The notes beneath the pieces were generated by a model. It was not told where the DNA came from, ran no database searches, and saw only the letters and a program-made list of their open reading frames with translations. Below are positions 1 to 16,450 of a DNA stretch of 64,000 nucleotides, in pieces. Source of the stretch: Roridomyces roridus (taxonomy: Eukaryota; Basidiomycota; Agaricomycetes; Agaricales; Mycenaceae); the NCBI GenBank assembly GCA_029378245.1, contig JARKIF010000004.1:3534001-3598000 (forward strand), read 5' to 3'. The stretch's first letter is position 1. Every line of letters begins with the position of its first letter. Position numbers and translations under genes: made by a program.

Positions 1-576
1 GCGTTGGCGAGAGCCCTGGTGCGTATCTGTTCCGTCTTCATGTCGCGCCGGTGACTTGATCGGTGAACAGGTCCGGAAGAGCAAGGTTTTAATCTTGGAT
101 GAAGGTCTGTCTTCATTTCATCTCTTGTCTACAAGGTGGATGCTCACTTTTTGTTGAAGCTACTTCGGCGATCGGTACGTCTGATTGTGTAATAATGGAC
201 TGCCCTGAGAACCGCGTCAGATTACAAAACCGACGCCATCATTCAAAAGACTCTGCGCACCGAGGTCAGCAAGGATACGACGCTCTTGATCATAGCCCAT
301 CGACTTCAGGTGCGTTCTTAATCAATGCGCGTCTCACAAGTAAAGATTGAATGCATTCGTAGACCATCATGGATGCAGATCAGATCGTGAGTGGTCTACT
401 CTCGTCAACTCCAGCACGTAATCTAATACACCCCACAGTTGGTCCTCGATTCTGGGCGTCTGGTCGAATTCGGCACCCCGAAGGAACTCATCGGCAAGGA
501 GAACGGCAAGCTGCGGGCATTGATTGATGAATCTGCGGATCGGGATTTACTGGTCGCGCAGGCAAATGGAATATGA
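1..576 (+). CDS. ABC transporter (ABCC-type), 3' end only
   Basis: C-terminal part of the second nucleotide-binding domain of a full ABC exporter; the 5' part lies outside the window. Exons: 1-18, 71-104, 160-174, 221-309, 363-386, 439-576. Spliced, they read in one frame through ALARAL after the signature, the Walker B and D-loop (LILDEATSAID), the switch histidine (IIAHRL) and the usual C-terminal tail with DSGRLVEFGTP. These motifs and the tail fit the MRP/ABCC class of ATP-driven membrane exporters for conjugates and drugs. The substrate cannot be told. Introns are 46-55 bp. The exon at 160-174 is only 15 nt and carries the TSAI of the D-loop. The family is safe from the motifs; the subfamily is inferred from the tail. 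Confidence 0.9.
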
Positions 577-3500
577 GTGTAGCCGTAGAGTAGGATTCGT
601 TACTTCTACATCGTGAATGTTTAAGGGCGTTGTCTGCGGCCAAGATCGCGACCAACTGCTCCCCTGAATGTAGTTAAGTGTCCGGATCAGTGCAACTGAA
701 CACTAGGACTCGGGTCTGAGGCGGTCTCGTGTGCATTTTTGTGGCCCTGTTGTCACTGGGCACGAGATCCATATTGGAAAGTTGGACTGTCAGTGGGCAA
801 ATCGGAATCGAACGTCAAGTATTCAGTGTGTTGACGACCTCCAACTCTGCGGTTGCCAAGATGACCCTGGATAATAGGACTCGCCTTTGGAGCTTACAGC
901 CCATGTCGGAGCAGTTCTCTGGTGTTCCCGTTCGAATCGGGAGAGAGTTAACTTTTTGGCGGGTCAAATTGGCTTGCGCCCGCGCAAACTGGCTTGTATC
1001 GGGCGGGGGCGGGGATTTTGGTGTGATCACCCGCCCCCGCCCGGCTGATTGGCGTGCACGCCAATTTGTTGGCTTGGCAAGCCAATTTGTCGCCTCGTGC
1101 CAAGCCAAATTTTGAGACTGGCTTGTGCATTTCGTGAGTCTCAGAGATGATGTATTCCCATTCTGACTGCACAGGATGCATCCCACAATGTCCCCCTGGA
1201 TGCCCAGACCCTTTTTGCTGTGTAAATTGTCGCCGTGATTCATATCCAGCTTGACGGCGACAAGTCGTACCGAGTAGCATTCGCAAATCGCACCCGCCGG
1301 TTGGCTTGCGGGGCACAGTCAGCTCGTTGAATTCCCTTGAATTCCCTCCCGTGCCAGGACCCGTGCAAAATGTGTCCGAGCGACGTAGAAATACGATCAC
1401 ACATGTTGAGTACTATACCTGTCGAATAACATCCCAAACAAACATCGAATTTAGCCAATTTTTTCTTCGATGTACTCAGTTGAGTTGTGTGATGTATCCC
1501 AGAGTCGAAGAGGCCAACCCGGACCTTTGATCTTGCTCACTGCGTGGTTGAGATGAGCACCTCCGTGAGAGACAGCAGTTCCAACCCAAGATTATGACTG
1601 AAAATGCTTCAGGGAGTTGAATGAGGTCCTCACATGTCCCAATACACCCACAACTCCGGATGAAATTTTGTATTCATGCTTCACAACCCACAAGCCAATT
1701 TGCCTGATGCCATCACACGGGGCGGGGACTGGCTTGTGGCCGAGTTTTGACACGTTGGCGAAGCAGCGCAGCTATTATTGAGCCATTGAGGGTTTGAGTA
1801 GTCTTCTGAGCTATGTAAGATACCAATATTCTTGATTTGAGCCACGCAATGGCCATATTGAACTTCTCAATTGCCATCACAAGCCAGTTTGTCGTCTGCC
1901 ATCAAATGGGCGGGTACATGGACTCTATGCAGCTATGGATGTTAGAACACATGAATCGCCTCGGAGGACACTCTTGGATGGATAACAGGGTCCGGCAGCA
2001 AGGAACATTTGTGCCCACCGGGAGTGCAACGGTGGTTGAAATTTGAACTTGGTGCAGTGGAAGTTTGAACGTCGACAGGAGGCAGCAATATGCATGGATC
2101 TGTAAGAATATCAGCCGAAGCGTTGACTACCTGGTGAACAGCACTTTTGCAACATATGGACCCGGATTCGTCGCGCAGTGCAAGGAATCACAACCGGCTG
2201 ACCTGGGAGTTGAATCAGTTGATCTCGACACACATGAGCCCGGCCGGGTTCCCGTCTGCCGCGCCTACGTGAACTCTGCTGAGATGAGCGCCCAGAGGGA
2301 CGGGGTGCTCGTGCTCGAGATATCCAGCCCGGCGACGAGATCAGCCATACCAATGCTCAACGACGCGCACGCCCACACCCGTTGCCGATCCCACCCGCCA
2401 CCAGCTGTGGATGTTCAAAGTATCGAGGAGTCTCGCAGGGTACAACTCAAGTAGAAGAGCGCGACAACGGCGAAGGTGGTCATGGGAGTCGAGCACTGAA
2501 CGATGATGGACAAGGGAGACGAATATCCAAGTGCGTTGAAACCGATGGTGACACGGCACAGAGATGAGGTACCTGATGTGCGCTACAAGACCAGATGGAC
2601 AAAATTTGTTTGATAAGCGGGCACAAGCCACGCCCACGCCACACCCGCCCACGCCCGCCAAGCCAAATTCAAACTCCGCTAAGCGGCGCAAGCCAATTTG
2701 GCACGCCAGTTTGAGAAGTCTGCGAATCGGGACACGGTGAATAAACTTGCAGCGCGTTCCGTTTTTTTTGGAGCACAGGATTTTGCTCGGCCATTTAGGA
2801 CATTGTGTATGCCGACCGGAAGGTTTACTGCAAAGCCGCCTATTAGCATGGGCAGACATCGCATTCGTAAGGGCCAGAAATACTTGCCGTGACGGAGAGG
2901 CGATGATTAGAAGGGAAATAAATCATGGACATCTCTTGGACATCTGGAGCGCTGTTCAGTACCATCGCCGCGGAGCTCTAGCCTGAAGCACCCAGCTGGC
3001 GGTTAGCCGGCGTTCTCGGTCGTCGTCTATCTGGATCGTTGTGTCTGGATTGAAGCCGGCAGCTGGGCGATCGCCGAGGATTGACGACCGCCCAAACTTC
3101 CGCATTTCATCGCCATTGTCGTGCCGCAGGTGAAGCACCGGTGTTCTTTTTAGATGCTTCGCGCTCTGCTCGGCGAAGAGTGACCCGGATAGTCAATTTA
3201 GCGGCGTTGAACTCGACTTCCTATACGTACCTGTATGGGGAAATTCTCCCCCGGGAATACCTACTTCCGTTGACCAACATCGGCTTAAAATGACGCTCAT
3301 CCGGAGGGCTCGGTATCAACGTTGTTCCAAGCTACGACACCGCAGCGCTCTGGGGAATTCGAGATGGAGCGAACATTAAGAGTTCATTTTCCAATGGCTG
3401 CCACTATTCAATATTGCGGCATACACTCTACGTGTCCGGCGCTTGACTAACTCATCGAGTACACTTCTTTCTGTGTTCTCTGGCAGCGGCCTCTTTCAAA

Positions 3501-3670
3501 CGCTCTTTGTAAGAACAGCCATTGACGGGAACTAATTCTCCGTCTGACAAGGATCCTGCTATCCTTGTATTCAACGCGGAGCTCTTCGGTCCTCGTAGTG
3601 TACTCCAGTAGAGTACAATACACCATAAATACGGAAATGGAATTCTGTTGAGTCCCACTACCCTTCGACG
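577..3670. other. Repeat-rich intergenic region
   Basis: No ORF here looks like a gene. The left two thirds is the inverted-repeat element annotated separately (958-2707). A perfect T-arm-like hairpin (5 bp stem, TTCGAAT loop) lies at 926-942. The part from about 2720 to 3670 shows no recognised structure and would hold the promoter of the DUF6593 gene. Confidence 0.6.
958..2707. mobile_element. 1.75 kb element with 23 bp inverted ends and CAAGCC/AATTTG words
   Basis: The left end (958-980) and the reverse complement of the right end (2685-2707) match at 21 of 23 positions, differing at positions 5 and 7. Near both ends, and at 1690-1735 and 1880-1895, the words GGCTTG/CAAGCC and AAATTGG/CCAATTT recur in both orientations, mixed with GGGCGGGG/CCCGCCC runs. 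No coding capacity is visible inside, so it would be non-autonomous. A clear target-site duplication was not found. It could also be two solo repeats in inverted orientation. Confidence 0.5.
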
Positions 3671-4391
3671 ATGAACTCGCACAACAACCTCCACATCAAC
3701 CCCTATGCGACGTGGTCCACCTCAGGCGCAGGCCAAAGTGGCAACGCCAGAAGTCCCACCCCCTCCGTCCACGGCGCCCTCCCCTTTGCAGTCGACCCAA
3801 CCCTCTCCCACAACCTCCTTTTCTACTTCACCGCATTCAACCCAACAATCCTCAATTGCACCGTCGTCGGCAAGAACACGGTACCGTACTTCAAAGTCTC
3901 GACCGACGCGTCGATGTCGGGCTACACCAGTGTAAAAATTTTGGACGGGGCGCCGATTGCGTTGATTGAATGGAAGGAGCGTCCGTTGGTTGAAATTCGG
4001 AAGGCAGTGTCGAAGACGCGCGTTGGGGAGTGGTTGGTTCTTTCCAAGGATGCGAGGTTTGATGGCCATGCTATGCAATCCGCTCGGGGAAATGACACCT
4101 CTGCTTACAGCCATCGCAAGATGAGCGTCTCTAATCAGACGTATATCTGGACGCCGCGGAAGAACACTATTTGCGTACGCACTGTACTCATTCAAAGACA
4201 TCGACTGATTTGAAATTTACATGCAGCTGTATGAAGCGGATACTCCGACTCCAGAGCTGCTTGCACAGATTACACGCGAACAAGACGGGACGGTCTCCCT
4301 CGAAATTTCCCAGACAGCCGTTGCAGCAGACCTGTTGGAAAGATGTGTCCTCGCGACTGTACTACTCCAATGTGGGAAGAAAATCGACTGA
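3671..4391 (+). CDS. DUF6593 domain protein
   Basis: Exons 3671-4174 and 4227-4391 (intron 52 bp, GTACGC...CAG, phase 0) give 222 residues. The N-terminal 35 residues are rich in Asn, Ser and Pro; the rest is one compact domain with alternating beta-like strands (residues about 45-215). It resembles the DUF6593 family, which is common and multicopy in Agaricomycetes and has no known function. No signal peptide or membrane segment is seen, so it is probably cytosolic. The start is the first ATG of the open frame. The family call is from memory of the sequence pattern and moderately sure; the gene structure is solid because the second exon closes the frame cleanly. Confidence 0.75.
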
Positions 4392-4849
4392 AGGGGGCAT
4401 CCACTGGCTTCAGGGTGTGATACTGTAGCTGTCATTATAATTTAAATCCACCACATTATTGCAACCAAGCGGGAATGGAGTGGACATCAACCGGCATGGA
4501 CGCCATCGAAGTGATGTCCAGCCGTTGACTTCGGACTTGATTGAGTGAGTGGGCAGTCAGGATCCAGCAAGTGGTACAGGAATGATTGCTTTTGCAGTCC
4601 TTAGAGTGATCGATCATCGATGAGGGATCATATCAATCGCGGGCCTTTTACTTGGGTGGTGATGGCCGACTACGGCGCAGACCGTCAGCTTTTCGGAGAA
4701 GCAATTCATCTCGCATTTCACAGGCCACGTTGTACAATTCATTCATAGCACATAACGAAGAAAACTGAAGCCCAACGCCTGAGCCTGAAGTTTCCAAGTC
4801 ATGGTCAGCAAGAACCCAGAGATAAAATTGAGATAAAATATACATACAT
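4392..4849. other. Intergenic region between convergent genes
   Basis: This is the shared 3' flank of the DUF6593 gene (+) and the CBM1-like gene (-). Small open frames here have no recognisable domain or splice support. Confidence 0.5.
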
Positions 4850-5158
4850 TCAAGACGAATTCGGCAAACACTGCGAGTAGATAAAATTGAGCACGGTACA
4901 CGTGCTTCCCTCGCAGCAGGCCGGGAGAATCCATCCTTCGCTCAAATCCTGTGAAGTACACTGCGCCCACGTGGCTTGGCACTGATTATGTAGGAGGGGC
5001 TCGTCATCAAGCGGGGTTTGAACACATTTGGCACGCACGGTTCCGGGGATAGTCGGAAGTGAGACGGGCGACGATGTCGTCGTGGTGCCCTGGGGAAGGG
5101 CGTTGGATGTCAGGATCACTGTGGAGAGGGAGACAAGCAGAAGTTTGAGGGAGACCAT
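4850..5158 (-). CDS. Small secreted CBM1-like cysteine-rich protein
   Basis: A single exon encodes 102 residues. Residues 1-20 are a signal peptide (hydrophobic LLLVSLSTVIL core, cleavage likely after SNA). A Thr/Ser/Pro linker (24-40) leads to a cysteine-rich C-terminus with C45, C60, C67, C81, C82, C87 and C97. The last part matches the fungal cellulose-binding module CBM1: W64-x2-C67, C81-x5-C87-x9-C97 and the ending VLNFIYSQCL. The C67-C81 loop has 13 residues instead of the usual 10 and lacks the GGxGW motif. There is no attached catalytic domain. The downstream Met after a poorly fitting N-terminal stretch was chosen because the signal peptide begins there. It probably acts outside the cell on plant polysaccharide or as a surface protein; cellulose binding is inferred. 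Confidence 0.7.
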   Translation of the reverse strand: MVSLKLLLVSLSTVILTSNALPQGTTTTSSPVSLPTIPGTVRAKCVQTPLDDEPLLHNQCQATWAQCTSQDLSEGWILPACCEGSTCTVLNFIYSQCLPNSS

Positions 5159-5192
5159 TGTCTTACCTGACAGTCTTCTCATTTCGAGGCAA

Positions 5193-5200
5193 TTTATATA
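5193..5200 (-). promoter_or_regulatory. TATA box of the CBM1-like gene
   Basis: On the minus strand this reads TATATAAA, about 35-42 bp before the chosen ATG at 5158. The 5' UTR would be very short, or transcription starts further down than usual. Confidence 0.5.
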
Positions 5201-7317
5201 AAGCCGTGCTCTTCGTCGGGCATTCCTCGGTTTCAACCTTTGAAATCACGGGTGGCCCAATTCCCACTGCCTCCGTGATCCGCGCCCGTTATTTAAATGA
5301 AAGTCGTCAGTTGTTCTTCAGAAGCCTGGCCAGTGACAACTCGCAACAAATTCGCAGATGGGTTGTAGTTCGTTAACACGTCACGGACGCAAAGCAGCAG
5401 CTCAAGCCACCGACCTTTATCCTCGGCACGCCGACATCAATATTACATGTGATCCGGCAGTTCGCAGTGATGCGGGTGTGAAGGGAATTCAACTGAGATT
5501 TGACCCCGCGTTTTATAAAAAAAACACCACAAGTGGGACTCTCCGATCATCTCTCACGTAGCACACACGTAGCAAGTACTAAATACACGATCAGCATCCA
5601 CAACGGCGCAGACAAGGGACACTCAGGGATGTCGACGCCGGCGGCGCAATGGCAATACAAGGCTGCCTGCTTTTAGGAGCTCGATGGACGGACGAACGGT
5701 TCAATCTCCGTCCCAGAAGCACCAATAATTCTACCTCGAGGCATTGCGGGAACTTGGCAGGAACGAGCTTGGCGTCACGCGTTTGATGGTGGCGCGTCAA
5801 ATCACGTGGCTGATCGCCCCTTGCTTCTAACCATCATCTTGCCTCGACAATCGCCTGCTGGGAAGACTTGCGCTGTCTACCATGTACCGTCTTGCACTTG
5901 GCGCCGTCGGTCCTCAGATCCATTCATGCATCGTCAATGCCCTGCCTCTTGACCATTGCAATGCCACATCTCACTGATGATCTCAGACGACGAGTCAGGG
6001 CCACTGGACAGTAGAAACACCTTCCGCCTCCGGCAGCCATCGCTTGCAGCAGATTTGTCTCGATCGTTCGATCGACGTCATTGTTCTGTATTTTCTACGC
6101 CTCCACCCCAATCTCCGCGCACAGTGGGCTCCGCCTCTTGGAAAACTCTAGTCGTCGTCTCGGATTGTTCTTCGTTCTTAGCGACTTCATTCGCCATACA
6201 CCCCGTGTTCGAGCAAGTGCAGCCTATGCCAAGGGTGTGCACCTACTCTTCGTCAACCGCATGTACTGGGTGTCAAGCGCTCGTTCGAATAATGTTTGTA
6301 TCGCTCGCGTTGCCGCCCTTGTTCTGAGTATCTTGCAGCCTCCCGGCACTTCTTCCACCCGGTTCCCAATGCTTTGGTCCGACTCTGATTTACTGGGTTT
6401 ACATCCGGAGGATCATCCTAGCCCGCATGAGGCTTATCAATTTCCGCTACATGTCACTCGTACTCTACCCTTTGAAATCCAGATTTTGCCCAGCGGACGA
6501 GCAAGGAAACAATGTGCCGGCAAGGACAACTCATTTATGATGCATGTTGCCGGACAATGCAGAGTATTCCTGGTTTTGCTTTGAAATGCTGCTGTAAACA
6601 TGTCTCAGAGGTACTTGGGTTGCTTTGAAGAATTTCACGGGGTCAAATGAACAGGGGATACCAGCTCGGAGTTGAAAGTTTGGGTCTCAAGAGTTGTTCT
6701 CTTTGTCAAGAGGTAAGTCTCATCAGATTATAAGTTTTATCCCGCGCGTGAGGTTCCCCGTTCGAGTCCTGTGGTGTCCGAAATTAAGCCAAGTTGTTCA
6801 CAATTAAGTAGTAAGTAGTACTGAGTGACACTTTGAAGCTCCAAAAGTAAGCAAGTAACAGATGTAATAGCAAAGAGCAACCAGTATTGGTAACAGTAAC
6901 CGTAATAGTAAGGGAGTGCGGATGGGCAACTTTTTTCTAGCCAGTTTAAGTACTTGAAAGTTGAAACATTGACTGCCAGAAGAGACAGCCAAAGAACCCC
7001 AACCATCTCTTTTGAACGCCATTTTTGACCCAAAATGGCAGTGCCAAGCATGCCAAGCGCGACAACGGCATTCCATCCCGTTTGAAAGCCGTTAATATGA
7101 GAATTCTGTATCATATCTGGATGGATGGCGTTCCTTTGGGATGAAATGCCCCAAGCTGTCACGGAGCCCATTTCATCCCTATTCATCCCTAGCGATCGTG
7201 AGAGTACAAATATAGAATTGAACACAATTAGATTTGATAATTTACTGGACTGTAACAGGAACCATAAAAAGGAATGAAAGAGACTACAGAGACTACATTT
7301 TTCCCCGCAACTCCACT
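5201..7317. other. Intergenic region
   Basis: No supported gene. Open frames at 6081-6584 (+) and 6737-7300 (-) show no domain, signal peptide or splice pattern. A degenerate T-arm-like word (CCCCGTTCGAGTCC) lies at about 6755-6770, with a poor stem, so no tRNA is called. Confidence 0.5.
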
Positions 7318-9349
7318 TTAAAGACTGGTGATGGTGACCGGGACACCCTGAGCCGGGCGGGGAGGGGCGCCACCGTCTCCGATCATGATCTGGACACCCT
7401 CGCTCCAGACACCATCGGCGACGACGTAGATCCAACCGGGCCCTGGTGCATAAATGTTGCCGTTGGGAGGCGCGGTGATGGTGAGGGTGCTGCCGGAAAG
7501 ACTGTGCTCGAGGAAGACGAGGCGCTGGCCAGCGTGCCATCCGTGAGTGACGAAGCCCATGTCCATCAGCGAGACTGTTCAAAATTGTAAGTACATCGTG
7601 CGTGAAAAAGAAGATGGATAGAGCGTACCCTGGAGCTCGCCGGCGGCAAGGCTGGCAGGGATAGTGACCGTGAGCGTACCGTTGGCGTTGAATGCGAGCT
7701 GGGAAGGAGACTTCGAGATGACGGGGCGGGGCGAGTTGTTGGTGATGAAGTCGGGGTTGAAGTACTCGACGCGGTACTCCGAGGGGAAGGAAAGGTTGTT
7801 AGGGTTGTTGTCAGCCTCGAGGACGAAGGGGTGGGGGTTGGAGGCCGCAACCATGATGTTTCTGAGCAAGGTTAATGACCGGCAGTTGGAAAGGTGCGGG
7901 AACTTACCCTTTGGCCGTGAGCGTCGCAGCCGAGTGGTACATACGGGGGATGGGGCTCGTGGGGATGCCGACCTGAGTAATTCTTATCCACAAAGGTGAG
8001 TAGGAAGCTCCGAGGAAACTGCTTAAAGAAATACCTTTGGCCCAAGGGCAACGTCGACTTGTACATGATACCTTGCGTTGCAGGGTTGGCTGCGTTGGTG
8101 CCGGTGGCTCCTGAATCGCCGACTGAAGGATATCCCGAGTAACTGATCCAGAATTAATATCGGCCTAAAAGGAACTTGAACAATGCAACTTACCCAGTAT
8201 GCGCGCCGTTGACAATGTAGATATCACCGCTGGGCAACATGACGGTCTCAGCCATGACACGCGGGTCCGGCAGATGGTCAATCTCCCATCCGGCAGCGAC
8301 ACCCGCGGCAGTCAGCGTGATACGCTGGCACTGAGTGGTAGCGACGTCGTTGACGGACATCTCCTCCAGGGTGATGGTGTCGGGCTTGTTGGAGCCACCG
8401 CAAGCGATAACGGCGGGCTCGTAGAGCGGGGGAGAGAGTGGGAGCAACTGGGCGAAACCGTCGAAGGGAACACCGATGCGGACACCGTTGGGAAGCTCGG
8501 GAAGGCGCAGGAGTTCGGTGTCGGTCTCGATGTCGTAGATGACAGATTGGTTGTTGGCAATAATGAGGACGTTGCCGGAAGGAAGGACCATTCCACTGAA
8601 TCGTAAGTGAGTAAATCAATGAATCAAAGCAGAGGAAGAAAATACCGAGGGAAGAGGTTAGCTGGGAGGGTGTCTTCCAAGAACTTACTCGGGCGCACTG
8701 TGCCCTCCTCGCCCTTGCGCGGGGGGAAGAACTCGTAGTTGTTCTGCGCAATGTCCGCGGCGTTGAACGTCGTCAAGATGTCACTGCCACCGATGATGAA
8801 GAGACTGCCGTCAGCAATACGCAGAGCCGTAGGGTACCAACGCGTGACGACGAGGTGCAAAGTCTCGGGGTCCTCGAAAACGGTGCATCCAGGGCCGGTT
8901 CCGTCCGCGGAGGTGCAGGGACCAAAGAGGCGGACACCCATACGACCGTCGGTAGCGTTCCCCCACCCAGGAATGTCGTCGACTGGCTGGCCACCGACGG
9001 CAACATGAGTACCATTCGAGATAAAACCTCCGCTAGCACTGAAATCCACCAGTTAGCAAATAAGTTGTCGAAAACAATATGACATTCACCAGAAGCTGTT
9101 CGTCTGGATTTCAAGCGGTGTCGCCGTGTTGGTGTCGAAATGCCAGAGACCGGCCCAGGCAGACTCGCCGTTGGGCAGCTTGAGTGGGTTGGTGTAGGGG
9201 CGGTCGTACATCAGAGCCAGGGTAGGTGTGAGGTTGATGAGCTCGAGGGGGATGATGCCAGAGTTGCCCTGCTGCACAATGGACCAGGTGTTCTGGGCCA
9301 TTGCGAGGCGAACGAAGGGGAGGAGCGAGAGGAACTTGGTGGAGCGCAT
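7318..9349 (-). CDS. Glyoxal oxidase-type copper radical oxidase
   Basis: Seven exons (9349-9090, 9038-8646, 8595-8194, 8142-8035, 7982-7908, 7861-7629, 7574-7318) join without a phase break to 575 residues. Introns are 46-54 bp. Residues 1-18 are a signal peptide. The N-terminal part is a kelch-like glyoxal oxidase propeller; the C-terminal part (about 470-575) is the DUF1929 Ig-like domain. All expected copper/radical residues are present: C87 (in FCASGGF, the cross-linked Cys), Y155 (RWYPT), Y403 and H404 (RMYHS) and H501 (THG). The enzyme oxidises small aldehydes with O2 and releases H2O2 outside the cell, which feeds peroxidases such as the one at 39738-41245. No WSC domains precede it, as in GLOX-like rather than WSC-type radical oxidases. 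The family is certain; the exact substrate is not. Confidence 0.95.
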
Positions 9350-9394
9350 GTTGGAAGGAGTGAACTGCTGAGAAACAACGAAGAATGTACGGTC

Positions 9395-9402
9395 CTTTTA
9401 TA
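9395..9402 (-). promoter_or_regulatory. TATA box of the glyoxal oxidase gene
   Basis: Minus-strand TATAAAAG, 46-53 bp upstream of the ATG, a normal spacing for a strongly expressed secreted enzyme in fungi. Confidence 0.65.
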
Positions 9403-11778
9403 CGGGGAGCGATGCAGTGTCTGTCCTACAAGCAATTGGGGAAAGGCATTTGTGCCTTTCTAAGTTTAGCCCAAGGATCGCTCGTTCCATACCAGTTCCG
9501 CCCATCCATTCACCGGCGGTGCGAGGATGTGCTTCGATGCCGCACTTGTGCGTGCGTGGGGAGAATCGGAAGTCTCCTTTCGGTCGGTACCGACGACGTA
9601 AGCTGTCTTCACACTGATAGTCCCAGTCTAGGTATAACGGCGTTCAGCCTGAAGGAGCTGGGGCAAGCATCTGGGGCGGGACTGGGGCGGGACCCACGCT
9701 GCCCAACTTGACGAGCATCGGGCTTTGCTGGAACCAATTAGGAACCACACGAGCAGCAGAAGTGAGTTCAAGGGCGATGCCAGTGAGCAATGCACGACAG
9801 GGTATTCAGAGCGACAAGAGCGCCAGAGAAGAGCAGGGGGCGGACGGAGCAGACAAGCGGCAATCAAACGACACTCTGTTTGAAGACCGGACGGTCACAC
9901 AGGATCATCGGCTCGGGCAATCACAACCGCGGTCTGCTATGCGTGATTATCAAAATTATCTGGATTGAACATTACATGAAAATGCGGGTAAAGTAGGAAG
10001 GAATGGAGGCCTCGACAGATCACCCAGGTCCCCCTTACATGGACCAGGTTGATCTGAGAGCATGAATTTCTGAGTTACTCCATGGCTTTGCACCATGCGA
10101 TTCGGGGGATTATCAGAACGGCAAGCCGCCGCTCGCGATCGAAGCATTGAGATGTATTTATAAACGTATTAGGCGCAGTTTGACCCGCAGAATTCCCAAA
10201 CCCTCCGTAGATTACCGTCTGCTCGGGGTTCAAACAACATAGGCGCAGATAAAAATCATCTTGCGACCTTCGCTCTGTAGCGACTGAATTCACTGAGCGC
10301 GACTCGTAAACGGTGAGAGGTGAAACAAAATGGAGTCCCGCGACGACACAGGCGTCGTTGTGGTCTAGGGCGTTGATAATGATTTCCGTTGAATTGATTG
10401 TATGCGCGCCAATTCAACCGCCAGTGAGTATTCCACTTCGACGTCTCCATTTTTCGGCCAGGCTAGTAGGTGGCTAGTAAGTAGCGATGGATACGGGGCG
10501 CGCATGAGTATGTAAAGCGACGTGAGGTTGAACCGCATACCCGTCGCCGGCCGGTCCATGATTCGTGAACTGTTGGTCTTCTTGCGGCGATTTGGCGCAG
10601 CATGTAAGATGATTCCAAGTTTAAGACATTTGCTTTTCCTCTCCAACACTCTCTGTGAGAGCTGGCCTTCACATCAGCCAACAACTGCCTTTGCTCACCC
10701 GTCCCCGACAGGTTGATCAATTATTCTCACCCGTACCCGTACCCGCCGAGAGCGGTGCCCTATCCGTCAGACGGTGCGGGCAGTGCTATTCAACTGCACC
10801 CAAGTTCAGAAAATCGTGGAACTGACACTACACTGCCCGATAATGTTCCCGTACCCAGGAGGAGATCTGCTCAACAAAATTCAGTCCCAAAAGTTGGAAC
10901 TCCGTGGATTCTACGAGCGTTTGAATTATTTGGACAGTCGGCCTTCCAGCTGGTTGCCGCCAAAGGAACAAAAGGCGCGGCGCTCAACGACCGGATCATG
11001 CCTCTGTGGGGAACGGAATGTATGAAAATCCCTCAGTGGTCTGCTTTCGGTGGTACTAATTATAATACAGCTGGACTGCGCAATTTTTGCCGACCCAGTT
11101 GAGTGACCGAAGCCGGTACGCCGTTACGTGTAAGTAACCCACGGGTGAAATTCTAGTGAGGTGACAGCGACGGCGGCCCTGAACCTTTGAGCTGTCCCGC
11201 TCTCGGTGGGGTCGGTCGCCAGTGAAAGGGAGCAAAAATACGTATTTCCTTCAAAATTGGCGCAGAGTTAGCTTGGAGGTCCGTACCCAGTCACAATCGT
11301 TTATCCGTCGATAGGGATAGGCACAGCGTCCGCGAGGCTCCACTTGTCCATTTTGTACATGAGTGACGAGTATCACACCGCCAACGGTTGAACGGACTGG
11401 TCCGCTACCAACCCATACTGCGGCCACGGGCTTGGAAGAGGGACCCGAGCGATCACGCGTGTCGACACACACAAAAAATGGTAAACACACGCAATAATGC
11501 CGTTAAAATGTGGGGATCCGAGAGTTCTCATACTTATACAATCGCAAAAAGATATTGGGACTCATCACATCACAGTGAATCGTCCCTCTTGGCGCCAGTC
11601 GCACGTGCATTGTGAATGTCGGAACGCCGTCAAGTATTTATTTCACATGCCCGCAACACAGACACAGGTTCCACACGACGGAACGTGCCGTCGTTTTACA
11701 ATGCTTCAAACGGTATGAGTAGTACTTCCCTCCAAGTCTTCTATGTAAGTAGTTTAATCGTAAAAAAAAACATAATGA
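9403..11778. other. Intergenic region
   Basis: No supported gene. Short G/C-rich tandem words occur at about 9665-9690 (GGGGCGGGAC repeated) and 10720-10745 (CCGTACC repeated), the latter resembling words of the element at 36814-37184. Confidence 0.5.

Positions 11779-16450
<4,672 letters not shown>

Noticed and set aside
6715..6785. Possible tRNA gene with TTCGAGT loop
   Set aside because: The T-stem does not pair (CCCCG against CCTGT) and no matching acceptor or anticodon arm was found; treated as a degenerate hairpin.
6737..7582. 281-residue minus-strand open frame overlapping the glyoxal oxidase 3' end
   Set aside because: Its upstream half is a shadow frame of the oxidase and the rest has no domain.
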